64,000 bases of DNA from an uncultured Flavobacteriaceae bacterium (GCA_934675205.1 CAKUPQ010000001.1:310001-374000), one strand, 5' to 3'. Counted from the first letter of the stretch, positions 24,899 to 34,351 are shown. Program-made: numbers and translations. Notes: generated by a model from the sequence alone, not told the origin.

Positions 24899-26746
24899 AT
24901 GTGTGGAATTGTAGGATACATAGGAAGCCGTGAAGCATATCCAATAGTAATCAAAGGATTGCAAAGACTTGAATACAGAGGATATGATAGTGCAGGAGTT
25001 GTACTGTATGACGGAGAAAAATTAAACCTTTCTAAAACCAAAGGAAAAGTTTCCGATTTGGAAGAAAGAGCAAAAAACGAAATTCCTCTTGAGGGAAATA
25101 TCGGTATCGGACATACCCGTTGGGCAACTCACGGAGTTCCGAATGATGTAAATTCGCACCCACATTTTTCTAATTCGGGAAATCTGGTAATCGTTCACAA
25201 CGGAATCATCGAAAATTACGAACCTCTGAAAAAAGAGCTTATCAATAGAGGTTATACGTTCAAATCAGATACCGATACAGAGGTTTTGGTCAATCTTATC
25301 GAAGAAGTTCAGAAACAAAACGATATACGTTTAGGAAAAGCTGTTCAGATTGCACTTAATCAGGTTGTTGGAGCCTATGCTATTGTAGTTTTTGACATCA
25401 ACAAACCGAATGAATTGGTAGCCGCACGTTTGGGAAGTCCACTTGCTATTGGAGTAGCAGAAGGAGAATATTTTATAGCTTCTGATGCTTCACCTTTTAT
25501 CGAATATACCTCAAATGCCATTTATTTAGAAGACGAAGAAATGGCCATTATCAGAAAACATAAGCCTCTGAAAATCAGAAAAATTAAAGATGATTCTTTG
25601 GTTACTCCTCATATTCAGGAACTTCAGATGAATCTGGAGCAAATCGAAAAAGGAGGTTATGACCATTTTATGCTTAAAGAGATTTACGAGCAACCTAACG
25701 TAATCAAAGATACTTATAGAGGTCGTTTACTTGCTGACAAAGGCATTGTCCGAATGGCAGGAATAGAAGATAATTTGGAGCGTTTTCTCAATGCAGACCG
25801 AATTATCATTATTGCTTGTGGAACTTCGTGGCACGCAGGTTTGGTAGCCGAATATATAATTGAAGAATTTGCACGAATTCCGGTTGAAGTAGAATATGCA
25901 TCAGAGTTCCGTTATCGAAATCCGATTATTACCAAAAAAGATGTGGTAATTGCCATTTCTCAATCGGGAGAAACAGCCGATACTTTGGCAGCAATTAAGT
26001 TAGCCAAAAAAGCAGGAGCTTTTGTGTTTGGAGTTTGTAACGTAGTCGGTTCTTCTATTTCAAGAGAAACCGATGCAGGAGCTTATACCCACGCAGGACC
26101 TGAAATTGGAGTGGCTTCGACCAAAGCATTTACTACGCAAATTACGGTTTTGACCCTTATTGCACTTCGTTTAGCCAAAGCCAAAGGAACACTTTCTAAT
26201 TCGGATTATCACAGGTATTTACAAGAATTGGAATTGATTCCCGAAAAAGTAGAGGAAGCCCTGAAAACTGACGAAACAGCAAAAGCTATTGCAGAAATTT
26301 ATAAAAATGCTACAAACTGCCTGTATTTAGGTAGAGGATATAATTTCCCTGTGGCTCTTGAGGGAGCTTTAAAACTGAAAGAAATTTCGTACATACACGC
26401 AGAGGGTTATCCTGCAGCTGAAATGAAACACGGTCCAATTGCTCTTATTGACGAGCAGATGCCCGTGATAATCATTGCTCCGAAACAGGAGCATTATGAC
26501 AAAATCGTCAGCAATATTCAGGAAATCAAATCCCGAAGCGGAAAAATTATCGCAGTTGTTACCAAAGGTGATGTTCAGGTTAGAGAATTAGCAGACCACG
26601 TTATTGAAATTCCGCAGTCTTCTGATGCTCTTTCTCCGATTATTGCAACCATTCCGTTGCAGTTATTGTCTTATTATATTGCTGTAATGCGAGGAACAAA
26701 CGTTGACCAACCGAGAAATTTAGCCAAATCAGTAACGGTAGAATAA
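24899..26746 (+). CDS. glmS: Glutamine-fructose-6-phosphate aminotransferase (isomerizing)
   Basis: Makes glucosamine-6-phosphate, first step toward UDP-GlcNAc for peptidoglycan and lipid A. Met1 is followed by the catalytic Cys2 (MCGIVGYIG). The Ntn glutaminase domain occupies about 1-225 with HTRWATHG. Two SIS sugar-isomerase domains follow, with ACGTSWHAG near 302 and SQSGETADT near 352, and the C-terminal QPRNLAKSVTVE is typical. Length 615. No glmS ribozyme is present: only 5 nt separate it from the DUF4270 gene. Confidence 0.97.
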   Translation: MCGIVGYIGSREAYPIVIKGLQRLEYRGYDSAGVVLYDGEKLNLSKTKGKVSDLEERAKNEIPLEGNIGIGHTRWATHGVPNDVNSHPHFSNSGNLVIVHNGIIENYEPLKKELINRGYTFKSDTDTEVLVNLIEEVQKQNDIRLGKAVQIALNQVVGAYAIVVFDINKPNELVAARLGSPLAIGVAEGEYFIASDASPFIEYTSNAIYLEDEEMAIIRKHKPLKIRKIKDDSLVTPHIQELQMNLEQIEKGGYDHFMLKEIYEQPNVIKDTYRGRLLADKGIVRMAGIEDNLERFLNADRIIIIACGTSWHAGLVAEYIIEEFARIPVEVEYASEFRYRNPIITKKDVVIAISQSGETADTLAAIKLAKKAGAFVFGVCNVVGSSISRETDAGAYTHAGPEIGVASTKAFTTQITVLTLIALRLAKAKGTLSNSDYHRYLQELELIPEKVEEALKTDETAKAIAEIYKNATNCLYLGRGYNFPVALEGALKLKEISYIHAEGYPAAEMKHGPIALIDEQMPVIIIAPKQEHYDKIVSNIQEIKSRSGKIIAVVTKGDVQVRELADHVIEIPQSSDALSPIIATIPLQLLSYYIAVMRGTNVDQPRNLAKSVTVE

Positions 26747-26827
26747 ACAGGTTAAGAATTTACCAAACCTTAAACCTTTCAAAACATTCAATTTAAACGC
26801 CTTTCGTTTTTTTGTAGAAACTTTTCT

Positions 26828-27679
26828 ATGAAAAAAAGAGATGTTGAATTGGTTGTAATTTCTGATGTTCATTTAGGAACGTATGGTTGCAGAGCCAAAG
26901 AATTATTGCGGTATTTAAAATCTGTAAATCCGAAAAAACTTATCCTGAACGGAGATTTTGTAGATATATGGCAGTTCAAAAAGAGCTATTTTCCGCAATC
27001 GCACCTCAAGGTTATTAAGTACATTCTGAATCTTTCTTTAACGGATTGTGAAGTGGTTTACATTACGGGAAATCACGATGAATTACTTCGGAAGTTTTCG
27101 CCTATGAACTTCGGAAAAATCAAATTAGTCAATAAAAAAGTATTGAATTTGGACGGAAAAAAAACGTGGATTTTTCACGGAGACGTATTCGATTCGTCTG
27201 TTCATCATTCTAAATGGATTGCAAAACTCGGGGGAATCGGTTATGATTATCTGATAATGCTCAACAATATTTCGAATTGGTTTTTGCAGAAAATAGGAAG
27301 AGAGAAATATTCGTTTTCTAAAAAAATAAAAAACAGCGTAAAAAAAGCCGTAAAATTCATTTCTGATTTTGAGCAGGTAGCCTCTGAAATTGCTATCGAA
27401 AACAAATTTGATTATGTAATTTGCGGACACATTCATCAACCTCAAAAACGAGTGGTTACTACCAAAAAAGGATCGTGTTTGTATTTGAATTCGGGAGATT
27501 GGATTGAAAATTTAACCTCATTGGAATACGATAATAAAGAATGGACTATTTGTACTTATAATAGTGCTGATTTTTCGGCAGAAAATACTCCTGATGACAT
27601 CTTGGTTCCGGTTGATTTAAGCGAAATTATCAAATCTTTCCCGGTTGTTTTGGACGAAGATCCAAAAGAAGCGGTATAA
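26828..27679 (+). CDS. LpxH-like metallophosphoesterase (UDP-2,3-diacylglucosamine diphosphatase family)
   Basis: Calcineurin-like fold with the full set of metal motifs in order: SDVHLG (12-17), NGDFVDIW (41-48), ITGNHDE, IFHGDVFD and CGHIHQPQ near 203. The FVDIW word and the two-metal layout suit LpxH-type enzymes of the lipid A pathway, which convert UDP-2,3-diacylglucosamine to lipid X. At 283 residues it is longer than E. coli LpxH (240). It is separated by 81 nt from glmS. A more general phosphoesterase role cannot be excluded. Confidence 0.82.
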   Translation: MKKRDVELVVISDVHLGTYGCRAKELLRYLKSVNPKKLILNGDFVDIWQFKKSYFPQSHLKVIKYILNLSLTDCEVVYITGNHDELLRKFSPMNFGKIKLVNKKVLNLDGKKTWIFHGDVFDSSVHHSKWIAKLGGIGYDYLIMLNNISNWFLQKIGREKYSFSKKIKNSVKKAVKFISDFEQVASEIAIENKFDYVICGHIHQPQKRVVTTKKGSCLYLNSGDWIENLTSLEYDNKEWTICTYNSADFSAENTPDDILVPVDLSEIIKSFPVVLDEDPKEAV

Positions 27680-27682
27680 TTC

Positions 27683-28309
27683 TCAAATCAGATAGACTAA
27701 CGTATAACCCTCAAATTCTTTGAATTTAGCCTGATGTTTGTTTGAAAAGTTTCCGTAGGTAACAACAGCTTCGAGTTCTCCTTTTTCCAAATCGAAAGGC
27801 AAAACATTCATATTCTCTTTCAGGCTCAATCCGTGCAAGGAATAAAATTTATAGATCGATTCTTTGATTCCCCAAATGGCAGTAAGCTGTCGGACGGTTT
27901 GCTTGGTATTGGATTTATCGAAAAAATCACTATCAAAATCGGTAAATTTATCTGCAATACGGATAATTTTTTCCCGCTGCTGTTCGAGGTCGATTCCGAC
28001 ATTTCTATCCGAGATAATAATTGCCGAAAACGCAAACGAATGGGTTATCGAAATATGCTTTCCGTCTTTGAGGTTCGGCTTCCCGTTTTCGTCATAATAC
28101 AAGTCGAAATCCGTATATCCTGCTTGTTCAAGCAATTTTCTAACACTTAAAAAACCTCTTTGATGTAGTTCGGATTTCATTGTTTCCAACCGATGCAAAC
28201 AGACATCTTTCAGAGCTACTTCTCTGAAAAATTCGGTAAAAGATTCGGTAATTTTCCATACCAAAACTTTTGTTGTGCTATCAACCTGAATGGATTTGTA
28301 TAAAGGCAT
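27683..28309 (-). CDS. 4'-phosphopantetheinyl transferase (Sfp type)
   Basis: Transfers phosphopantetheine from CoA to a serine of acyl or peptidyl carrier proteins. The family motifs are present: ITHS near 87, GIDLEQQREK with the metal-binding Asp (about 105), and the WGIKESIYKFYSLHG helix (about 145). Length 208 fits Sfp-type enzymes and is longer than AcpS. Monocistronic and convergent with the LpxH-like gene, 3 nt apart. No carrier-protein synthase lies nearby, so its target is probably elsewhere. Confidence 0.9.
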   Translation of the reverse strand: MPLYKSIQVDSTTKVLVWKITESFTEFFREVALKDVCLHRLETMKSELHQRGFLSVRKLLEQAGYTDFDLYYDENGKPNLKDGKHISITHSFAFSAIIISDRNVGIDLEQQREKIIRIADKFTDFDSDFFDKSNTKQTVRQLTAIWGIKESIYKFYSLHGLSLKENMNVLPFDLEKGELEAVVTYGNFSNKHQAKFKEFEGYTLVYLI

Positions 28310-28325
28310 AATGCAAATATAGTGT

Positions 28326-29090
28326 TTAGTAAAGCAGAAAACTATCCCTATCGTTCAGAAAACCTAATTTTTCTCTTGTTTCGCTTTGAGAATTTTTGTC
28401 TAAAACAGCATAGAAAATTCCTTCCGAAGTTTGAGGCTCGAGTATATATGCCCCTAAATAATCCACAACTTGAGAATGTCCCGTATAGTGATTGTGATTT
28501 TTGTCTGTTCCGATTCGGTTAAGTCCGATAGTGTAAACCATATTTTCGACTGCTCTCGCTTTGAGAAGAATATCCCAAGCATCAATGCGTTTTTCAGGCC
28601 AATTTGCTACATAAACAAGTACGTCATAATCTTCGGTATTCCTCGAAAAAACAGGGAAACGCAAATCATAACAGGTCAAAAGACAGATGTTCCAACCTTT
28701 GTATGCTACCACTAATTTCTCTTTTCCCGAAGTGTATTTTTTGTCTTCTCCTGCTAATGAAAACAAATGTCGTTTGTCGTAAGTTTTGTAAGTTCCGTCA
28801 GGAAAAACAAAAAACAACCGATTGTAATAGTTTCCGTTTTCTTCGATAACAAGGCTTCCCGTAATAGCTTTTTGAGTTTTGATTGCAGTTTTTTTCAACC
28901 AGGAAACAGCTTTTCCGTTTTCGGATTCGGCAACTTTTTTGGGATTCATCGTAAAGCCTGTCGAAAACATTTCGGGAAGAACAATCAAATCGGTATCCGA
29001 TGCAACCGAATGTATTTTTTCTTCAAAATTTTTGAGGTTTAAATCAATGTTTTCCCAAACCAAATCGGACTGAACAAGAGCTGTTTTCAT
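28326..29090 (-). CDS. Omega-amidase / nitrilase-family hydrolase (YafV-like)
   Basis: 254 residues from the ATG at 29090; the frame extends further upstream but that part crosses a terminator hairpin. Nitrilase triad E40 (VLPEMFSTGF), K106 (DKRHLF) and C140 (LTCYDLRFP). The EMFSTGF, Y-DKRHLFS and CYDLRFP strings are those of omega-amidases that hydrolyse alpha-ketoglutaramate or ketosuccinamate in methionine salvage. It lies 16 nt downstream of the phosphopantetheinyl transferase start; both are on the minus strand. Confidence 0.88.
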   Translation of the reverse strand: MKTALVQSDLVWENIDLNLKNFEEKIHSVASDTDLIVLPEMFSTGFTMNPKKVAESENGKAVSWLKKTAIKTQKAITGSLVIEENGNYYNRLFFVFPDGTYKTYDKRHLFSLAGEDKKYTSGKEKLVVAYKGWNICLLTCYDLRFPVFSRNTEDYDVLVYVANWPEKRIDAWDILLKARAVENMVYTIGLNRIGTDKNHNHYTGHSQVVDYLGAYILEPQTSEGIFYAVLDKNSQSETREKLGFLNDRDSFLLY

Positions 29091-29109
29091 TGTTTTATTT
29101 TTTCCTTCT

Positions 29110-29155
29110 GATGATAAAAATACCCCCAAATAGCGTTTAACTTTTTTGGGGGCAA
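29110..29155 (-). terminator. Terminator of the small membrane protein gene
   Basis: Reading on the minus strand: GGGGG/CCCCC-type hairpin (arms 29152-29145 and 29130-29123, 8 bp) followed by TATTTTTATC. It separates the gene at 29183 from the amidase. Confidence 0.65.
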
Positions 29156-29182
29156 TGCTTTTAATCTGACTTTTTGCTTTAA

Positions 29183-29404
29183 CTATTGTGCCAAAACAGA
29201 TTTTTTCTTTTCAAAAAAATGTTTACACAAATAAATAGTAGCTCCGATTACAGGAACAAATAATACCAATACAATCCAAAAAAAGAGAAATAAACTCTTC
29301 TCATTTCGAATAATAAAATACAACGAAATTAAAGAAAGTATTGAGTATAAGACAACCAAAAGAATTATCCCAAAAGGGCTAATTATTCCTAAAAATACGT
29401 TCAT
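29183..29404 (-). CDS. Small two-span membrane protein (phospholipase D nuclease N-terminal-like)
   Basis: 73 residues from the ATG at 29404. Two hydrophobic helices (about 8-28 and 36-58) flank a basic loop (IIRNEKS). The pattern W-V--F-P--G---Y in the second helix resembles the PLDc_N domain found alone in many small bacterial membrane proteins. An ATG 19 codons upstream (29461) is possible but adds an unrelated segment. Function unknown. Confidence 0.6.
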   Translation of the reverse strand: MNVFLGIISPFGIILLVVLYSILSLISLYFIIRNEKSLFLFFWIVLVLFVPVIGATIYLCKHFFEKKKSVLAQ

Positions 29405-29485
29405 AACAAATAATTTAAAGTTAAAAAAATTGTTGCAATATACAAAAATATTGAATTTCAAAACATTTTATTATGCTTTAATAAA

Positions 29486-30265
29486 CTAATCACAACAATA
29501 TGCTTGAGTTGAAACACAAGCGTGATTTCCCCACAAACAAGAAGTGTCAGCACCTCCAATTGGGCTACAACCTAATAATGGGCCAAAAAAACCTGTATAA
29601 GTATCTATTTCACTCTGTAAATTAGCTTGTGCTACACTACTGCTTATTCCTGTACCATACACATAATAAGTTCCCCAAAATGAACAACTCCCTTGAGTTC
29701 CTGTGGTTGGGTTTCCTGTGGCTGGAGTAGCATTAAATTTGTCTGCAAATTCTAATGTAAGTTCATTCATAAAGAATATTAAAACATTAAATTCAATGGA
29801 ATTAAAAAAATAATTATCTTCAACAAACCCTTCATATGATGATGATTCTATGTAAGGTCTATCCTCTGAAATTGATAACCTCATAGTGGAATTAGAATTA
29901 TTTAGCCTTAAAAATTCTCCCTCCAATACGATAGGATAATCTGCTAAATCAACATTTTGCTCTTTTAAAAAAAATGTTTTCTCTGTTATTGCTCTAAATA
30001 CAGTTAAATTGTTATCTCTTGTTACTTCTACTTCAGTAACACCCATATTAAAAAAAAGTTCTGACACAAATGTTGTGGTTTCCGTAACAACAACCTGTTC
30101 ACTTAAATTTAATTGAATTCTCTGTTTAATTTCGTTAATAGAAGATGTGTTTTCTTCTAACGAAGAATTTTCATCACTACACGAAATTAAAGCTCCAAAT
30201 AAGATTGTCGCTAAAAAAGAAAGTTTAAATACTTTTTCTTTTTGGTTTAGTTTTAAATTTTTCAT
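29486..30265 (-). CDS. Secreted cysteine-rich lipoprotein of unknown function
   Basis: 259 residues. Lipobox LISC near 29 followed by SDENSS predicts export and lipidation. The first two thirds have no recognised domain. The C-terminal 65 residues hold seven cysteines (CSFWG, LGCSP, SCLWG, ACVS, YCCD at the very end), suggesting a disulphide-bonded head, and a Thr-Gly-Pro linker precedes it. It is divergent from an XRE regulator 140 nt away. No homology recalled. Confidence 0.7.
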   Translation of the reverse strand: MKNLKLNQKEKVFKLSFLATILFGALISCSDENSSLEENTSSINEIKQRIQLNLSEQVVVTETTTFVSELFFNMGVTEVEVTRDNNLTVFRAITEKTFFLKEQNVDLADYPIVLEGEFLRLNNSNSTMRLSISEDRPYIESSSYEGFVEDNYFFNSIEFNVLIFFMNELTLEFADKFNATPATGNPTTGTQGSCSFWGTYYVYGTGISSSVAQANLQSEIDTYTGFFGPLLGCSPIGGADTSCLWGNHACVSTQAYCCD

Positions 30266-30355
30266 AGTAAATTAAGATTAAATGATTAATAATGAAATAA
30301 ATTTTGTAATTGTAAAATGATATAAAAAATCTTAAATAGAAAAGTCATATATTTA

Positions 30356-30376
30356 CTGTTTTTAATCAAAAAACAG
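30356..30376. promoter_or_regulatory. Palindrome between the lipoprotein and regulator genes
   Basis: Perfect 8-bp arms CTGTTTTT and AAAAACAG separated by AATCA, 30 nt upstream of the XRE start. A plausible operator for the adjacent regulator; it has no T run following and is not a terminator. Confidence 0.35.
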
Positions 30377-30405
30377 CTACTTTTACACATATTTTTACTT
30401 TATAT

Positions 30406-30768
30406 ATGAAAATAGGAAATAAATTAAGAGGATTTCGGGTTGAAAAAGGATTAACAACCGTTACTATGGCAGAGCAATTAGGTGTCTCTGAACCTACATA
30501 CAGAAGATATGAAAACGACAAAAGTTTTCCTGACATAACAATGGTAGATAAAATTGCAAAAGTTCTTGGCAAGAATTTTTTGGAATTATTGCCTGATGGA
30601 ATTATTTTTACCAATAATGACCAAAAAGGAGGAATAGCATTGGCTTACCAATCTACTATAAATCAAATTTCTGAAAAACTTGTCGAACAATACGAAGAAC
30701 GTATCAAAGAGCTAAAGGAAGCCTTAACAGAATCAAGACAGATTATAAGTGAGTTGAAAAATAAATAG
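30406..30768 (+). CDS. XRE-family helix-turn-helix regulator with coiled coil
   Basis: 120 residues. HTH_3 domain at 4-60: LRGFRVEKGLT and MAEQLGVSEPTYRRYENDKSFP. Residues 85-118 form a Glu/Lys heptad-like helix (EKLVEQYEERIKELKEALTES) that probably dimerises the protein. Ends 65 nt before lpd. The divergent cysteine-rich lipoprotein may be its target. Confidence 0.85.
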   Translation: MKIGNKLRGFRVEKGLTTVTMAEQLGVSEPTYRRYENDKSFPDITMVDKIAKVLGKNFLELLPDGIIFTNNDQKGGIALAYQSTINQISEKLVEQYEERIKELKEALTESRQIISELKNK

Positions 30769-30801
30769 AACTTTTGACTTTCGACTTTTGACTAAAAACA
30801 G

Positions 30802-30809
30802 TAACTTTG
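30802..30809 (+). promoter_or_regulatory. -7 box of lpd
   Basis: TAACTTTG, 23 nt before the ATG at 30833; it lies after the in-frame upstream ATG at 30788 and so excludes that start. Confidence 0.5.
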
Positions 30810-30832
30810 CCCAACCTTTAAAATATATAAAT

Positions 30833-32239
30833 ATGGCTTCATTTGACATTGTTGTGATTGGTTCAGGACCTGGAGGATACGTAGCTGCTATCCGTGCTGC
30901 ACAACTTGGATTTTCAACCGCTATTATCGAAAAATATTCAACTTTGGGAGGTACGTGCCTTAACGTAGGTTGTATTCCGTCCAAAGCACTTTTGGATTCT
31001 TCTCATCATTATCACGATGCTGTTTCGCATTTTGCAGACCACGGAATCGAGGTTTCGGGAGATTTGAAAGTGAATATTCAAAAAATGATTGACAGAAAAC
31101 AAACGGTTATTGACCAAACCTGTGCAGGAATCAAATTTTTGATGGATAAAAACAAAATCACAGTTTTTGAGGGAGTTGGCTCTTTTGAAGATGCAACGCA
31201 TATCAAAGTTTCTAAAAATGACGGTTCGTCTGAAATAATCGAAGCTAAAAACACAATTATTGCGACAGGTTCAAAACCATCAAATCTTCCGTTTATCAAA
31301 ATTGATAAAGAAAAAATCATCACTTCGACTGAAGCATTAAAACTAAAAGAAGTTCCGAAACACCTTATCGTTATCGGAGGAGGAGTAATCGGATTGGAGC
31401 TTGGACAAGTATATTCTCGTTTGGGAGCTCAAGTTTCAGTAGTGGAATATTTAGATAGAATTATTCCGGGAATGGACGCAGGACTTTCTAAAGAATTAAC
31501 CAAAGTGCTAAAAAAACAAGGAATCAAATTCTATACTTCGCATAAAGTAAAATCAGTTGAACGAAACGGAGCAGATGTTCAGGTTCAGGCTGAAAATGCA
31601 AAAGGAGAAACCATTACGCTTGACGGAGATTATGCACTTATTTCTGTGGGGAGAAGACCTTATACAGACGGACTCAATGCAGACAAAGCAGGAGTAAAAA
31701 TCAACGAAAGAGGTCAAATCGAAACCAACGAACATTTGCAAACCAATGTTCCGAATATTTATGCTATCGGAGATGTGGTAAAAGGTGCAATGTTGGCTCA
31801 CAAAGCAGAGGAAGAAGGAGTTTTTGTAGTAGAAACCATTGCAGGACAAAAACCTCACATCAATTATAATCTGATTCCGGGAGTAGTTTATACGTGGCCT
31901 GAAGTAGCAGGAGTCGGGAAAACCGAAGAACAGCTAAAAGCAGACGGAATCGAGTACAAAGCAGGAACATTCAATTTCAGAGCTTTGGGTAGAGCAAGAG
32001 CAAGTATGGATACAGACGGATTCGTAAAAGTTTTGGCTGACAAAAAAACAGACGAAATCTTGGGAATGCACATTATCGGAGCTCGTGCAGCCGATTTGAT
32101 TGCAGAAGGAGTTACCGCAATGGAATTCCGTGCATCAGCAGAGGATTTGACAAGAATGTCCCACGCTCACCCGACTTTCTCAGAGGCTATTAAAGAAGCA
32201 GCTTTAGCTGCAACGGATAACAGAGCCATTCACGCTTAA
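30833..32239 (+). CDS. lpd: Dihydrolipoyl dehydrogenase
   Basis: FAD flavoprotein, E3 of 2-oxoacid dehydrogenases and the glycine cleavage system, reoxidising lipoamide with NAD. 468 residues from ATG 30833. FAD site GSGPGGYVAAIRAAQLG (10-26), redox disulphide C42-C47 in GGTCLNVGCIPS, NAD site IGGGVIGLELG near 182, second FAD motif YAIGDVV near 312, and catalytic HAHPTFSEA with Glu at the C-terminus. Monocistronic with its own promoter and terminator; no other dehydrogenase subunit is adjacent. Confidence 0.97.
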   Translation: MASFDIVVIGSGPGGYVAAIRAAQLGFSTAIIEKYSTLGGTCLNVGCIPSKALLDSSHHYHDAVSHFADHGIEVSGDLKVNIQKMIDRKQTVIDQTCAGIKFLMDKNKITVFEGVGSFEDATHIKVSKNDGSSEIIEAKNTIIATGSKPSNLPFIKIDKEKIITSTEALKLKEVPKHLIVIGGGVIGLELGQVYSRLGAQVSVVEYLDRIIPGMDAGLSKELTKVLKKQGIKFYTSHKVKSVERNGADVQVQAENAKGETITLDGDYALISVGRRPYTDGLNADKAGVKINERGQIETNEHLQTNVPNIYAIGDVVKGAMLAHKAEEEGVFVVETIAGQKPHINYNLIPGVVYTWPEVAGVGKTEEQLKADGIEYKAGTFNFRALGRARASMDTDGFVKVLADKKTDEILGMHIIGARAADLIAEGVTAMEFRASAEDLTRMSHAHPTFSEAIKEAALAATDNRAIHA

Positions 32240-32281
32240 TTAACAACGTAGAAACGGAAATTATCCGTCTTACCTAACATA

Positions 32282-32320
32282 AACAATCCCCGAAAGTTTT
32301 CACTTTCGGGGATTGTTGTT
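32282..32320 (+). terminator. Terminator of lpd
   Basis: Perfect 14-15 bp stem ending in CCCCGAAAG / CTTTCGGGG with loop TTTTCA (arms 32283-32296 and 32303-32316), followed by a T-rich stretch. Confidence 0.8.
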
Positions 32321-32327
32321 TGTTATT

Positions 32328-32360
32328 AACTCCAACAGAATTTTGAACTCTGTCGGAGTT
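32328..32360. repeat. Second hairpin, AACTCC-type palindromic element
   Basis: Arms 32328-32339 and 32349-32360 (11 of 12 pairs) start AACTCC and end GGAGTT. It follows the lpd terminator and could serve the convergent Nudix gene. The sequence type recalls palindromic elements common in Bacteroidota. Confidence 0.5.
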
Positions 32361-32403
32361 GTAACATCTATTTTCCCTCATTAGCCTAAATCGTTTTTTC
32401 GTT

Positions 32404-32991
32404 TTATTTCGTAAAAAGCAAATTGTTTATCTGTACATACTGTAACAGTAAAATCGTTTTAGCATCTCGGATTTCTCCTTTTTTAACCATTTCAAGAACT
32501 TCGGAAAACGGGAGTTCGACATTTTCGATGTTTTCGTTTTCTTCTTCGAGTCCTCCTCCTTTGCTTAATTTCATTTCGGGAGAATATTCCGCTATGTACA
32601 GATGCATCAATTCGGTTACCGCTCCTGGAGAAACATATACTTCAAAAACTTTTTCCGCATCTTCGATGTGATAGCCTGTTTCTTCTCGGGTTTCTCTGAT
32701 GATACAGTCTTTCGGATTGTCTTCATCAAGCGTTCCTGCACAAGCCTCAATCAGCATTCCGTTTGGATTTCCGTTTAAGTAAGTCGGCAAACGAAACTGT
32801 CTTGTAAGCAAAACTGTTTTATCTTTTTTGTTGTAAAGCAAAATAGCCGTTCCGTTTCCTCTGTGGAAAACTTCACGAGTATGAATCTGTTTTGCTTCCC
32901 CTTCTTCTTGGTATTCAAAAATGACTTTTTTTAAATTGTATCTTTGATTGGAAAGCGTTTCTTCTGAAAGGATATTGATTTTCGGATTCAT
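32404..32991 (-). CDS. Nudix hydrolase, NudK-like
   Basis: 195 residues with the Nudix box spanning about 86-108: G-x5-E-x7-REUxEExGU is satisfied by GTLDEDNP...RETREETGYHI. The sequence around it (VLLTRQFRLPTYLNGNPNGMLIEACAG) matches the ADP-sugar / GDP-mannose pyrophosphatase group. GDP-mannose hydrolysis would connect it with manC at 639, but ADP-ribose is an equally possible substrate. Confidence 0.85.
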   Translation of the reverse strand: MNPKINILSEETLSNQRYNLKKVIFEYQEEGEAKQIHTREVFHRGNGTAILLYNKKDKTVLLTRQFRLPTYLNGNPNGMLIEACAGTLDEDNPKDCIIRETREETGYHIEDAEKVFEVYVSPGAVTELMHLYIAEYSPEMKLSKGGGLEEENENIENVELPFSEVLEMVKKGEIRDAKTILLLQYVQINNLLFTK

Positions 32992-33075
32992 ATTTTTATG
33001 TTTTATTAATTCACAGCTAATTTACAATTCATCTTAAAAATAACTACCTTTATACTCCAATAATCATTCGTAAAA

Positions 33076-34344
33076 ATGAATACAAAAAAGAAAATCGTAA
33101 TAATAGGGGCTGGTTTTGCAGGATTAAAACTGGCTCACAAATTAAACAATACGGAATATGATGTTTTGCTTTTAGACAAGCACAATTACCATCAGTTTCA
33201 GCCTTTGATGTACCAGGTAGCAACCGCAAGGTTAGAGCCTACAAGTATTTCTTTTCCGCTTCGTAAGGTGTTTCAGAAATCCAAAAACGTAAAAATCAGA
33301 GTAACCGAAGTGTTGAGTGTAGATACCCAAAACAAAACCGTTACCACAACTTTGGGAGATTACAATTATGATTATTTAGTAATTTCTTTCGGATGTACAT
33401 CTAACTATTTCGGAAATCAGAATATCGAAAAGTATGCTTATCCGATGAAATCCGTTCCTGAGGCATTGCAACTTCGGAATCATATTTTACAGAATTTTGA
33501 AGATGTATTGGTTACAGAACCTGACGAAATTGAGGGCTTGATGAATTTCGTAGTTGTAGGAGGAGGACCGACAGGAGTTGAGCTTTCGGGTGCTTTGGCA
33601 GAAATGAAAAAAAATGTTCTTCCGAGAGATTATCCCGAAAAAGATTTCTCGAATCTGAATGTTTTTCTGATTGAGGGCTCTCCAAATACGCTTAATGTGA
33701 TGAGTGATTTGGCCAAAAAAACCTCCCGAAAATACCTCGAAGATTTGGGAGTGAAAGTCATTACCGAAATGTACGTTACCGATTATGACGGAGAAGTGGT
33801 TACGTTAAAATCGGGAGAGCAAATCAAATCCAAAAATCTGATTTGGGCTGCGGGAGTTACGGGAAATGTTTTAAACGGACTTCCAGCAGAAACCATAACA
33901 AGAGGAAACCGGATTATCGTAAACCGACAAAATCAAGTTGAGGGACTTGACGGAGTGTTTGCTCTCGGAGATATTGCCTTTATGAAAACCCCGAAATACG
34001 AATTCGGACACCCGCAATTAGCCAATGTAGCTTTGAATCAGGCAGATGTTCTGGCTCAAAACTTCAAGAATATGCTCAAAGGAAAATCGCTCCAAGAGTT
34101 TGAATATCACGATAAAGGCTCAATGGCAACAGTCGGAAAACGAAAAGCCATTGTCGATTTGCCAAAATTCAGCTTTAAAGGTCGTTTTGCTTGGTTTTTT
34201 TGGATGTTCCTGCATCTGATGCTTATTTTGAGTGTAAAAAATAAGCTCTCTATTTTTATAAACTGGATGATGAGCTATTTCTATAACGATTCGACTTTGA
34301 GGGTTATTTTGAAATCAAAAAATAAAGGAGAAGAAATTCTTTAA
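33076..34344 (+). CDS. ndh: Type II NADH dehydrogenase
   Basis: Single-subunit, non-proton-pumping NADH:menaquinone oxidoreductase on the inner face of the membrane. 422 residues. FAD motif GAGFAGLKLAHKL (9-21), NADH motif VVGGGPTGVELSGALAEM near 160, and second FAD motif GVFALGDIAFM near 295. A hydrophobic stretch WFFWMFLHLMLILS near 376 suits membrane docking. menA, making menaquinone, follows convergently. A weak -7 box TACCTTTA lies at 33045-33052. Confidence 0.92.
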   Translation: MNTKKKIVIIGAGFAGLKLAHKLNNTEYDVLLLDKHNYHQFQPLMYQVATARLEPTSISFPLRKVFQKSKNVKIRVTEVLSVDTQNKTVTTTLGDYNYDYLVISFGCTSNYFGNQNIEKYAYPMKSVPEALQLRNHILQNFEDVLVTEPDEIEGLMNFVVVGGGPTGVELSGALAEMKKNVLPRDYPEKDFSNLNVFLIEGSPNTLNVMSDLAKKTSRKYLEDLGVKVITEMYVTDYDGEVVTLKSGEQIKSKNLIWAAGVTGNVLNGLPAETITRGNRIIVNRQNQVEGLDGVFALGDIAFMKTPKYEFGHPQLANVALNQADVLAQNFKNMLKGKSLQEFEYHDKGSMATVGKRKAIVDLPKFSFKGRFAWFFWMFLHLMLILSVKNKLSIFINWMMSYFYNDSTLRVILKSKNKGEEIL

Positions 34345-34351
34345 AAGATTC

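Noticed and set aside
24840..24900. glmS ribozyme
   Set aside because: Only 5 nt separate glmS from the preceding gene and no ribozyme core is visible.
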